Shown: positions 34,001 through 46,217 of the stretch, piece after piece
How the letters are laid out: each line of letters begins with the position of its first letter
Position numbering within the stretch: position 1 is the first letter of the stretch
Origin: Saururus chinensis
Taxonomy: Eukaryota > Streptophyta > Magnoliopsida > Piperales > Saururaceae
DNA: 64,000 nucleotides
Assembly: GCA_035235625.1 (NCBI GenBank)
Contig: CP141148.1
Location: forward strand, 10,101,001-10,165,000
Reading direction: 5' to 3'
Program-made: the position numbers and the translations under genes
Notes under the pieces: model-generated
Database searches by the model: none
What the model was told of the DNA's origin: nothing
What the model saw: the letters and a program-made list of their open reading frames with translations, nothing else

Positions 34001-37000
34001 CATAAAATTTGAATGTTAAGCTTAAACCACTTTGAAAACATGTAGATTTAGGGTTCTCTTTGTTTAAAAATGAAAATACCTAAATTAGAGTTTGAAATAG
34101 AGATTAAAAACATCATTTTTAATGGGGTAAAACAAGAATCAACTTTGGGTGAAGATAAGATTAAAGAAAATCCAAAAGGTTATTGAAAATCAAGGCTTAA
34201 ACATATCTAAATTGATTTTCCTCCTTTGGTAATGGGGATTAGGGCACTTCTCAACCTCCAATCTTAGCCCTTTCCCAATTAGGAATGAAGCTGAGACTTT
34301 CCTTTTATAGTAAGTCATTGGGGTGTAAATACTAAAAGCTAGGGTATAAATAAAATTTAGTAATTTGTTGAAAATCAAGTGGAGCCCACAACTATATTCC
34401 CTTGACAAGTCACAACAATAAAGAAATAAATTAGTAAGAAATAAATTAATTTTGAATTTTAATCATTAATTAGATATGCACTTCGTGCACATGTCCACGG
34501 GAGAAGATGGAGAAAGAGCCTAGAAATAGGAGTTGATTTTCGCAAAAAAAAAATCCCTTACTGTGCAAAGAAATGAGGACATTCGTGAGATTTCAATAAT
34601 TTGTAGGACAATTGAGACTTTGTCCTGAGAAAAAAAATATAATAAAAAAACCTTATTTTATTTTGAAAAATTTAGAATTGAATGCTTATATCAAACTCTT
34701 TTCTACATACCTTGCTAACTTTCTCTAATGGAGATTCCTTAAATTTTTAAATGGTGCTTCATAGAATCACAATAGTCAAGAAAAAAAACCAACACATGCC
34801 AATATGCCGGACAAAAAGGACGCATCCAAAAGCTACAAAAGAAGACAACTCAAGCACATATTTTATTCTCAGAAACCCATGTTATATAACTCATCCTAAT
34901 GTTTAATTAGGGTAGACATGTAGAATCTTTATTTAGTTAAGGTAGGAGTAGGACATATAAATTCCTTATTTGGGTACAATAAGTGTTCTAGACACCTATG
35001 GCAACCAGAAAGTACTTTCTAATTCCCACTTCTCTGCGTCATGTGGTTGCCTTGTAATAGTAGGTTGGGTAGGGGAATGGATCATAGGAAGGCGAATGGG
35101 TCATAGATGGGTTGTGTAAGAACTCTAATTTATTTTCTTTTTAATCATGTGAATTTAGTTGTTTGTCAGTTTGATTTGATTTTCTTGGGATAATAAGCTA
35201 GGTTATTTATAATTTCTTTTTAAAGTTTAATTTTACTTTAGTTTAGAGTATTAGTGTCAAACTTAATTAACCCAAATTTTTACCTATTTAAAGTTATTTT
35301 TTATTTTTTCTTGGTCAAATGAGGGGGCCCCACTATGGTATCCACATCTGTGTGGGATTGCGTGCTATCCATTTTAGTCTTTAACCTTTTATTAATTTGT
35401 CTCAGTAGGTTTGGGTATGATTAAATTCTTTTTTGAGTCAAAAGTGCACTTGAATGGTTATTTAGGGTATTTTCACTTATTTTTCAGCCAAACAATTCAA
35501 TTTTTAGCCCATAAGCCTTACTATAAAAGGAAAAACTATAGTCATTTGCCAAATAGGGAAATGCTGGGAATAGGAGGGAGGCTAAGCTCTACCCCTATTT
35601 CCCATAGGAGAAACCCTTCTTAAGGTAAAGTTTTCCTCTTAATCACCCATTAATCTTCCGATTTTTGTTTTAATCATCTCTATCTTCACTTCTCCTATTT
35701 GGATTTTTAGTTTTCTTCCATCAAAATCATATTTTTAATTCCAATTTAGAACCCTAATTAGGTTATTTTTATCTTTAACCTAATGAGATTTTGAATTTAT
35801 CATTTCCTAGGTTGATTTGAGTTTATTAGTTAGTTTTGATTATGATTAACTAAAAGCCCTAATTTTGGGGTAGGATTTATTGAGGTTGAAGCTCGTTCAA
35901 GGGATTCACAAGCTTGATAGAGGTAAGAAGTTTCTTTCCTTGAAATGCCATTATTGTGGGTTCCTTTGAGCTTTCATCTTGATGTGAAATGGTGATTCAT
36001 TCAAAACATGTGATTTATGATTATTTTTATATGTTTAAGCATGAAAAATGTTAAATCTATCATATTTTAGGCTTCGGTAATGATTATATGAAGTTTCATG
36101 TAGTTTTGAGAATTTTTATTGATTTTTAGAAGAATTCCAATTTGGTTTCATGAGGAAGAAGACGACTATTTTGACAGTTCTATCTTGACTGTTCGATCGC
36201 CTATGAGCCGATCGAACGATCAACCATTCCAATGGACCACAAGGTCATTCAAATAGTCCAAAATAGCTCTCTATTTTGGATTCACAACTATGTTTTAGAT
36301 AATTTTACTTTTACTTTTTCTCTCATATTTTTATGGGAATAGATTATAATGTCTAGATTATATTTCTATTTTTTAATATTTTTTTAGAATAATATATATA
36401 TTTATTATATTTTTAAAATATATACTATACAGTAAAATAGCTCTCTATTTTGGTGTTTAGAAGCATGTTTAGGGATAAAAATATATGTTTTTTAGTTCCT
36501 TCTTTTTATAATAGATTGATATACGTGTTATGAGCATGATATAAAAATTTCACATTGCTTAGAGCACGATATGCCAATGGAATTGTCATAAATTTAAGGG
36601 TCGATGATTCTGGAGAACTGCATAGTCTCATTAATTAAATCACAAAAATTATTTTTTGTACTTAGATTCATATGATAATTATTTATATGTCAATTAAGTT
36701 TACAATGTAGGTTTGTGTAAATTTTCAAATTGATTAAAGTTTATTTGCTATTTTTCTAAAAATGTACAAGTTGCATATATTGTGATTATGCTAAAACATC
36801 TACTTAAGTTAGTAAAGGATAAATGAGTAAATGCATAATTTTAAGTGAGATTTTGATGATTTCTTTATATTTACTCCATGATTCTAGTAGATTATAACTA
36901 TGATGAATCATGAATACTTGCACATATCACATTAATTATAGATGAACTATGTTCCACATGTTTTAGCTCAAATATAAACACAACTATGTAAGTATCTTTT

Positions 37001-38085
37001 TACTTATGCTTATATAATTTTATTTATTACAATAGACCATATTTCATGCATATTAGGATTGATTAGAGTATGTTTACCCATGCTTGCATTTATTAAACAT
37101 TACTCACGCATGTATCATGTCGTATGCATGATGAGAATGACTTGTAAGTGAAGATTACTCGTGTTTAATTGTGATTAATCGATTAGATACCATAGTTTTC
37201 CAGAATAGTTACATCATAGGTTTATTGAAGTGGTTTTACATCCAAAATGATGAGGTTTTACGTCTATTCGATGTGGTTTTACGTTCCTTTGGAGACGGGT
37301 TTCCTCCGTATGTGAGAAGAGTGAAATTCTATAATAAGTTTTGATGAGTCATTTTGGACATGAGAATTGAGGCTAGTTTGTTTGTGTGTACTACGAAGAG
37401 TACTTTCCTCATTAGGGATTTACCCAAATTGCTCTAGTATTCTTTTCTAGGAATGCGGACTTTCTTGTTAAGATTTATAGGGTGAGCAGGTTTACTTATG
37501 ATTTGGCCAGGTTAAGCAAAATTGTTTTCTCTATTATGAGATATTCACCAGATTATTTTTGTATGTGTGTAGATTATAATGCTCTTTGACACAGTTTGTG
37601 TAAGGACAATGATACTTATATTATACATGATGTGTATAGACTATTTATACTTAAACATGCATGATGAAATGTGCTTTGATACACTTGATTATGTAGCATA
37701 AATGTGAATATTGATACTTCCTTCATGCAGGATGTAAATAAACCACGAAACTTAAATAATTGCACATAGTGTATATGTGTGTTATGAATTATAAATGAAC
37801 TTATGATGCGTAGGTGGTGTGAATGATAGATGGTGTGAATGTGTATATAGAATATGATTTATCTCATGATATACAAGTATAGAGAATGGATATGTGATAT
37901 ATGTTTAAATTGACTTTTATGAGAAAAATGCATGTGGTGTTATCATGAGCTTATGTTTTGTTTTAAAAATTCTTACTGAGCTAAGCTCACCCTTCTTTTG
38001 TTTGTGGTTTTATTTTGGGCCTGTATACTATGTCATGCAAGTGCTTCAGATGGTCTTTATGTCGAACTCGAGGATGAGCATGTAC

Positions 38086-41000
38086 TGTAACGTCCGGGAA
38101 TTTTCTAAATTCCCGAAGTCGTACGTGTAGAAATTAGGGTGCTAGACCCCTTGACATTTCTGTTGGAATAAATTAATCCATGCTTAGATTTGGTGGCTAA
38201 TATATATATATATATATGGATGGAAAGTAGACAGAAAGAGCTTCGAAACGCCACCAAGAACGCGCGAATCGGAGTCCGGATGAGGGAGATACAACCATTT
38301 GAAGTTGACTATAACGTGCAGGACCCGTTTACCCGAATTAAACATGCAACTAGGCCGTTTAAGTCGTTTTGAGGGCCCGATTATTTAGCATTCCGAAATT
38401 GGGTTTTTTTGGGACTCAATTTTTCTTGGGATTAGGGCTCCTAATCCCATGCCTATAAATAGAATTAATTAGGGCTTTTTGGGGGTCTTTTGCCCGATTG
38501 GGGGAGCTTTTGGGCGGGAAGGAAGGGAAGAAATTTTCCGGCGAGACTCCGGCGAAGCGTTGGCGACAGTGGATCGACAACAACTCGGCCATTTGAGGTA
38601 GGATTTCAAGTCAATATTAGCAGAGATTTGTAAATTATAATATAAGTCATATTCATAAATTAGATGAACAGTGACTGCAGAAATCACTGTTCATGTAGTT
38701 TTGTTTTGAGATGTTTCTTTTATTTTACTGTTCAACTGCCGGCGGCCGGCCACCGGCCGACTGCTGGTGGCTGGATACATTACGAAAGAGGTGCGCCGGC
38801 CCTAGCTCTGGCCGCAGCGACCCTTGCTCCGGCGGGGCCTTGGCAGCGGCGGCTTCGGCTGCCGCTCTACAGGCCACCAGGTCTGTTAAACAAAAAGAAA
38901 AATTAAACAAAAATGAGAACTTGTGGCGGCGCAGCGCAGCCGCCGGTCGGAGGATGGACCAGGGCTGCCGGAATCGCCAGACTATGACCATCGGCTCAAG
39001 CCCGGCCCATCGGCCGGCCGTGGTGGCCTACCGTCGTGACGCCACCGCTGGGTTAAAAAAAAAAGGGACAGAGAAAGAAAGGGCGGCCTTTTGGCCGCCG
39101 GCTGGCCACCGGGCGGCGGCGGAACCGATGCAGTCGGTTCCGCCGGGCGCTGGCGGTCCAGGATCACCTGGGCCGCCCCTCCTCCGCCGCAGTGCTGGCA
39201 GCGCCGCCAGAGGCCGAACGGCCTCTGGCCGAACGCGGGGAAGACGACCCGCGTTGCGGGTCGTCGACCCAAACCGACCCGGTCTGGGTCGGTTTAAAAA
39301 AAAAAGGAAATAGAAAAAGGGGGGATCGAACCGGGTCCGGTTCAAGGGTCTTTACTTGTTCTAAAAATTTATAAAAATTACCTGTAGACTTTGAGAGGGT
39401 TGCGAGTGTCTTGACTAAGTTTCAGGACCGGTAAAAATCCCAGAGTCTCTAAAATGACCTTTTTACCCCTGGTAGTTAAATCATCGTGTGAAAACCATTT
39501 ACCCGACTTCGGGGCTCCGGTTCAGGGGCCTATGAATTGGTGTAAAACTTGGGAAAATTCTCAGTGATAGTTTAATGAGTAACCTAATTATATACCAAAC
39601 CAATAAATGAGGAAAAATCCCAGTGATTAGATAATTGACCCGTTTGCCCTTAGGGTTAATTATAAACCGTTAGTCAAAACCTGGTCAATTCAAGGGGTTC
39701 ACGACCCCGTCACACGCCAGGAAAATTACACTAAGGCTATGAAGCCTAGTAGTACCCTTGAGTTCAATTTAAGAGTCTTTAAATGTCATTAAGGCCTTAA
39801 ACCAAATGACAGAAATACCCCTTAGGGTGGACCCGCCCACATTCGTGTGAATGGAAGCGTGAGTCGGTCTGAGAGTGGAGCCTTGTGAGAGGTCAATGAC
39901 TTAAATCAATAGAGGGGCAGTAAAATGACTAGAATGACCCAAGGGAGGGTATCATACCTTAGGTGGTAAAATTACCCTAATGCCCTTAGGGACAATTTGT
40001 TCTGTTTCTGATGAAACAGATGACCTAGTGAATCAAGAGTTAAGATACCCTATAAATAACTTCAAAAGGAAGGGGTGTGACCGGTAGGTGACACGAAGAC
40101 CTTGACAGGTCACAGTGTCATGGGAAACCAATGGAAAACCTTAATTCTCAGGGTTTAGGGCAGTGTATTGCACGTGTCTGTAACACAGCGCATAAATCCA
40201 CTAGGGCATCATATACGGCACTCGTGGAATATGTTAATTTACTTATTGGGCTTGAAGTCTCTGAGCCCTGGCCTTGCGAATGAATGCAATGGGCCTCCAT
40301 TTATTATTTATACGTTTGTATGATTACATGATTATTTATGCTGATGCATGCTTTTGAAATTAATGTTTTAAGTTATATCAGTAACTTAAGATTAATGAAG
40401 ATTAATCAAGAGACATGGGTTGTTGTTGGTTTGAGGGGAGAACACCTAATAAAGATAATGACTAAAATACCCTCTTTAGGGTTGGGACCAGTTCATGGAG
40501 TGAACGGGGCCCTGACATAGAATTTGACCTTGGTTAATGAACCAAGGGTGATTTTGGGTTGTTCTCAGAGTCATAGCTCAGTGGATGAGCTATTTATTGG
40601 GCCGATTCACAAGGTGAAGAGGACCCAAATGGTTGAGCGGATACTTGACTGGATGATAATAATCTAGTCTAAGTTTCAGATGTTTGGGGGAGTCAATGGT
40701 CATAGGACCTAAGGCTTCTATTGATACATTAGCAATGTCTTATAAGACATTTTCTCCCAGAGTGGGGAAGGTGGAGATTGCAATATGCATCTTCATCGCC
40801 ACGATGGTTTGTGTATTGACCAGAGGGTCTTTACCGCGGGTCTCCCGTAGGTCTTCCCAGGACTATTTAGTACGTACGAAAAGCGGAGTTATACGAGCAT
40901 CATGGAAGGCTTGTGTTTCTTGCCAATCTGTGTCCATGAGCACAGTTGGGATCCTCTTCCCCAGATTCGTGGCAGGCTATTGAGAGCCCTGGGGATTTGG

Positions 41001-41793
41001 GTCAAGCTGCTATTAAGCAGTCGACTCCAAGGTTGGAGTCCTTTGTTTGGAGATTTCTCGAGGGGCGAGATATCTTTGAGTTATAGATTTGGTAGTATTA
41101 ATTGTCGAACAAGAGTTGTGAGATAATTAATAATAATGTTTGATATTGCTTATTAATTAGACAAGTGGAACAGTTAAAGGACTTACTAAAATGTAGGTTG
41201 AAAATATCTAAGCATTGCATGTGTGATGCTATGCTTCTTAGGATAGAGTAGTTTCTAGGCAGAACTACGTCTGGATCCGATCTTGTTGGAAACATTGGAG
41301 ATGTTGTCTAATGAATACGTAGGCAACTAACATCGGGTGATGTTGGCCTAATCCAAAAAATATTAATAAAACCTTTTGTCCTTTGGAAGCTCTTCGCCTG
41401 GAGGCGGAGATGCTCCATTGTGGTTGTAGTTGTTGTGTGGTTTGCTGTGATGCAGATTCTCCAGGCGAGGACAAGTGAGATCAAGGCAGGCGTGCACAAG
41501 AGGTCTCCGCGTTTCTGTAACTCCAGTATGTAAGTGTACCGTAAGCGTGAGAGTCAACTTATTATTTATTTTCAGACGGACGATGGACTTGTACTTAGAT
41601 GGATGAGCTGGTCTTTATGAATTTTCAGACGTTAAATAATATCGTATGATTTGATATTCGTATTTGTGAACCTCAGTTATCATGACCTGGATATTTAATC
41701 GAATGATTTGTTTTGTATTTAAAGAAAAAAAATATTCTCACTACTTACCGTTCGTGCTATTTAAAAATGCTTTTAAAAATCCGGGTCGTGACA
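38086..41793 (+). mobile_element. Solo LTR (3,708 bp) nested in a related LTR
   Basis: It begins TGTAACGTCCGGG, ends CCGGGTCGTGACA, and has perfect TGTAC duplications (38081-38085 and 41794-41798). A CCTATAAATAG TATA region lies at 38450 and a strongly GC-rich island at 38740-39290. The AGAACTACGTCTGGATCCGA and TACGTAGGCAAC segments near 41260-41325 tie it to the shorter solo LTRs. The 200-codon frames in the GC island overlap on both strands and are not taken as genes. Confidence 0.92.
38201..38217. repeat. (TA)n microsatellite
   Basis: A short perfect TA run in the solo LTR. Confidence 0.9.
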
Positions 41794-42210
41794 TGTACTA
41801 TGAGAGGGGGCTAAATGTTTGGGTTATTTTAGACTTGTCATGTGATACGATGATCTTAGACTTAACTTTATTTCATACTTTGGATAGTTTATGATGACTT
41901 TAGATATGTTGCAACTTTAGGCATTGAGATTATGTTCATTATAGATTTTGTGGGTGCTCTGTTGGACTAAGATGATTAATTAATTTCTTTTACCTTTCAT
42001 TATTTGATTTTTGCACAAAGACCACATGTTATGTACATCTATGAGAACCCAGGATGGGTTAGTCTTCCACTATGTTATGCCGTGTCCCACTTTATTGGAC
42101 CGGGTTTGGGTCAAGGGGGGTGTGGCGGGGCATGACAAGTTAAGGCTATATTTATCTTTATATATTATAACTATATAGTAAACTTATATAGAACTCTAAA
42201 AATTGAGACC

Positions 42211-42229
42211 GGGGGGGGGGGAGGGGGGG
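42211..42229. repeat. G-run (11 G, A, 7 G)
   Basis: A nearly pure guanine tract just outside the end of the long LTR. It is quadruplex-capable and also prone to sequencing error. Confidence 0.9.
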
Positions 42230-42527
42230 AACACCAATTGGGCTATTTTTTCATTGAGTTGAGCAACAACTTGCAACACAAGTAGGGCCAATAAGGTGGC
42301 AATAAGGGTTCTAAAGCAAGCTTGTAATTCGATTATAAAATTAAAATCTAATATTAGTTTATTTAATTTTTTAATCTATACCTTGATTATGAACAAAATA
42401 TAAATTTGGTTAACATGTTAGAAGTCCCAATATTTACATTTTTTTATTAAAGTAATATATTATATAATAAATTAAGCTAAAATAAATTGACTTTGAGCTT
42501 ATAAAGTTTAATTTGACTCGGCTCATT

Positions 42528-42716
42528 AGTACCCCTTCGGTGGCAAGGACGGTTGAACCGCTCTCTCGGAGGTGGGGTCCAGGTAGCAATTTCTGGCTTG
42601 GCCATTCCAATTCGTGCGGTAAGCTGTATGGTCTGCGCCAGGCTGGTTTCACAGAGCGCAGGTCGGTCCCAATAATACCCTGTAAACTGGTCTCAACTCG
42701 GACTGCCACATTTTTT
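42528..42716 (+). pseudogene. Truncated 7SL RNA pseudogene
   Basis: Segments align in order with the 7SL gene at 8434-8747: AAGGACGGTTGAACC, GCAATTTCTGGCTTGGCC, TTCGTGCGGTAAGCTGTATG, CAGGCTGGTTTCACAGAGC, TGTAAACTGGTCTCAACTCG, then CTGCCACATTTTTT. The first 55 or so nucleotides are lost or unrecognisable, and a block equal to about 8580-8621 is deleted. No USE promoter lies upstream. The 3' end is closer to what I remember of canonical plant 7SL than the intact gene is, so it probably derives from a different 7SL copy. Confidence 0.87.
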
Positions 42717-45700
42717 GGGCCTAGGCTGCACGGTGTGTGTTTCACGAGAAGTGATTGGGCCATGGGCTTAGGTCCACATCCTGCGAGCCGATTTCGGTCA
42801 GATCGCCACATTCTTTAAGACCTGAGCTCAACTGGCCCATTTACAAATTCTAACTAGTTCGTGTGAGATTTCTTGGGGAAGTAATTGGGCCATGTATGCC
42901 ATAATCAGGCTTGCCGAAAGGAATGACCAAATTGGACGGTCCGCATTGAATGTATCCAAGTGGGCCTTATTTTTATTTTTGGTTTGTTATGTATTAGTCT
43001 CTAAGTAGCCTTTTAGCAATTTAGCTGATGAACGATAATAACAGCTTCATTTAAGCAAATTTGCCGACACTTCTAATATGGGCCTGGGCTGCGAGGCTAG
43101 TTTTTAGAATGGACTGGTTTAGCAGGTTCATGTTCATCTTGGTAAAAAGATTTAGAATAAACAAATATAATGAAAAGTTTTACAAATGTAATAATTAAAC
43201 CTTTTTAATCAAACTCTTATATTTTTCATATTCATAACGTAGTTCCCCCAATTTATGAATTTTTGTACTTCAGCCTTCACCTTTACATTAAATGCATGCT
43301 ATTATTTTTTATAACAAATGTCTGTTCTTTTCGTTAACAATCTTAATTACATGATTTTCAACAGTAAATCTTAGCAAATGGTCTTGATTGTTTCACACAT
43401 ACATTAAACTACATGGGTATGATCCTTGTGAAGTTTGGGTAACTTATCAACGTCAAAATTTTAACCTTAAATCAACAGCTAATTTTTGATGGGATTAAAT
43501 AAATAGGCTTCATGCATTGGAATGCCCCGAGTTTTAGTAAACCATTGTCACAAAAAAAAGATCTTTTAAGTCTCAATTGAATTTACACCTATCTTGTACT
43601 TCTCGAACCCTAAATTAAAAATATAATATCAACCATTAATTTGGAAATAAGACTACATTGCCTTGATTGAGGGGGCTAGCATGTCTAAATAGGCCTAAAA
43701 TTTATGGGCCCCTCTTTTTATGATGTTCTATTAATTATCCTTGGTCCTAAACTATTCAAATATTAGGAGTGTCCACATTTTAAATATCTAAGTTGATAAA
43801 CTCTTTCTCACGTTGACCTGATATTATATTTTTCTATTTTTATTTCTTTTTTATTTCACCTATATCTCTAGTACTCATAATAAATGAAAATGTTACATAC
43901 GCTCGTGACTACTTAGAATTACTCTTGAAGTATTATAAAAAAGAAAGAAATAATTACTCTTGAAGAAATGGGTCTGATGCTAATTAGCTATGAAGTTTTG
44001 GGCCTTCCCAAATTTTGAACCCGCTCTGATTAAGAAAACACATGAGCCAAATTACGGCTAGGAATTGGAAGGACCTTCATCTTTCATGGGAATTGCACTA
44101 ACCATGATATCCATTTGTTTTTTTTTTCAACTAATGGCCATGCTTGAATCACCTGTGTTGTATTCGAATACTGCAAGTGTGGGATCCACATCCCATAACG
44201 TTCAGAAACAAGTGTGGGATCCGGTGCAATCAAAATGATAAAGTGAAAAAAGGGAGCCGGCTGCCATACTGTTGCAGCCAATGGCCCTCAACTTGGCCGG
44301 AGGCTAACTTGGTCCCTATAAGCTGCCGGCAAAACGATCAAGTCCCCCCCTCCCTGGTGAGTTATGAAAACAAACATGCATGTCAACTTTAAACAAACAA
44401 TGGCTTATGCTCTCTTTTTCACATAATAATTTGTTAATCGCGTTGATCGTTGTCGCGACATGGTTTGATTCGCCTGCAAGAAATCGATGCATATAATGTG
44501 ATTAATCAAATGAACTGAGCAGCCATTAATCTAATGGTCTTAGTCTCTTAGAGTAATTTTTATTCCACGAACTATCTTTATCCCAATATTCCTCCTCACT
44601 TGGCACCCCAATGTACATGAGAGGGAGAGAAATCCCAACATCTTCTTCTTGGAAAGAGAATAGACAAGGAATGGATTGCCACTTTATCATCTCCTCCTCT
44701 GATGCAAAGGGTGTATTATATTATGACTGATTGAGAATTTCTGGCCTAGTGAGTGTCCCTGTCATGAAATAAAGAAATGGGGTGTTGGGATTATTTTAGT
44801 GGACATGGCTGGAAAAGTGGTGCTGAGGATCGTCGCCTGGCCCTTGTCATGTTTGAAGGCAAAAACCCTCAATCACGGACCTCTTTGGTGTTTATCCTCA
44901 TTGAGTTGACAGAACATGGCTTGGCAAGTCAATACAAGAGGGCTTTGGTGCTTAGCTTGGGGCTCTTTCTAACCTTCACCTTCTAGGAAGGGGATATTCC
45001 ACCCCACTTTGGGGCAATACTTAATTCCAGTGTAAGCCGCTTAAATCTTTTAAAATCTCCATGCTTAGTGCAAAAGAACATTCAAACAGAATGTACACAG
45101 ATTATTTTGTGCTTGTCTCATGTCTTACATGTTATACTTAGATAATTAAAAAAACAAGGAAAAAGAATGCATGAATCTGGTACAGAATATTTATGTTTTT
45201 TTAATTTTATTTCTTGCTGAACATGAATATGGGGAAGATGATAATGGGTGCACCTGGTTTTCTCTAATATGCATTATTGCATGGTTTTCCATAGTTTGTG
45301 CAAATGACATCTATCAATAATGATGATATACACTCTGCCTTAGCGCTTTTGCTTATTATATACGTACAGTGAAATGTAGACTATAACCGAGGATTCTACT
45401 TGACTGATGATGTCAGTGATGACATAAACCTTTGTGTTTGTCTACTTGTTTTAGGGTTTTCTCAAGTGTGCACCGGAGCACGGTTTCCAAAGCTAGGGTT
45501 TCCTTGGATTTTGCATGGGCCTGTGAGCCATTGCCGACACATTAAGCACTCCTTTACGATTGACAATATTCAAAATCTTTCGACTTTAGACCTGCAAAGC
45601 AAAAAAGTTTATAAAATCTTCGTTTCAGATTGTAGATTAATGATTGTTTTATCTAGGATTGTGTATCTGTGTCTATAATGTAAAGCACGTTGTTCTTCTC

Positions 45701-45847
45701 CACCACTCTATTTCCAAGACGTTGAAGTGAGGGACAGACTGTTTTCACTTTTTCTGTTCAATAACAACAAACATCGATGGCTCAAACAACTTACAAATGA
45801 TACTGAAATCTTGTGCTTCTTCACAGTCATTCACATTCATAACTTAG
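42717..45847. other. Gene-poor intergenic sequence
   Basis: Only short, unrecognised frames occur. A 13-bp word, AAGTGTGGGATCC, is repeated about 35 bp apart near 44173 and 44210. No gene or element can be supported. Confidence 0.5.
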
Positions 45848-46217
45848 GGCCTGTTTGGCAACCGGTCTAACTCAAAAGTGGCTCTATTTTAGGGTTCAAA
45901 ACCGTGTCATAGGCCGTTAGTTTTCTGCCCGGTTTTCCTTGGAAAAATATTGTCACCACTTATTGTGATCACATTACATGATCAAAGTACATATGGAAGG
46001 AGGGAACCCCGGGAATTCTTAGATCATGTTCCCAAGTCTCACTACTTTCTTGTGATATGGTAGCCTCCTATTGTTAGCCACCAAACGTTGGTCATAAAAA
46101 CTCGACCAGTTAGACAAGTCCCTTTTCTTTGAACTCTTTTCATAAGAAGAGTTGCGGAAAAAGCATGCAGAAAGCACCTTTGCTTTTCCTTTCTATCATT
46201 TGCCAAACGGCGCCTTG
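45848..46217. mobile_element. Possible hAT-type MITE
   Basis: AGGGCCTGTTTGGCAA at 45848 is a common plant MITE end, and ATTTGCCAAACGGCGCCTT near 46198 is its imperfect inverse. No matching target duplication is visible, so this is tentative. Confidence 0.4.

Larger units (their letters stand above)
27081..34620 (-). mobile_element. Outer gypsy-type LTR fragment, hosting a nested solo LTR
   Basis: Its 3' edge on the minus strand is at 27081 (TGTCACACCCTGACACCC on the plus strand). Sequence near 27560 and 34190-34420 matches, in inverted orientation, the LTR at 35115-42137; shared features include a start-of-leader motif and the ACTTACTATAAAAGGAAA TATA region. The solo LTR at 28434-32670 interrupts it. 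The far boundary near 34600 is not resolved and no target duplication was found. Confidence 0.6.
35115..42137 (+). mobile_element. Long gypsy-type LTR, interrupted by a solo LTR
   Basis: Its 3' end at 42137 (GGCGGGGCATGACA) is of the same kind as the other LTRs, and GCTAAGCTCACCCTTC (about 37980) precedes it as in relatives. The start is placed at TGTAAGAACTC (about 35115) by homology with the inverted copy, but no duplication pairs with the right flank AGTTA. It is interrupted by the solo LTR at 38086-41793. No coding sequence is visible. Confidence 0.6.

Noticed and set aside
34600-35120. Search for target duplications of the two outermost LTRs
   Set aside because: The candidates CTTAT and AGTTA do not pair with matching flanks next to a TGT/ACA end, so their outer borders remain provisional.
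38711-39345. Overlapping frames of 60-200 codons on both strands
   Set aside because: They lie in a GC-rich island of a solo LTR, where stops are rare by composition. The translations are low-complexity (Ala, Gly, Pro, Arg) and resemble no family.
42777-42825. Second 7SL-like 3' end (GATCGCCACATTCTTTAAG)
   Set aside because: Only one short segment resembles the 7SL tail; too little to call a second copy.
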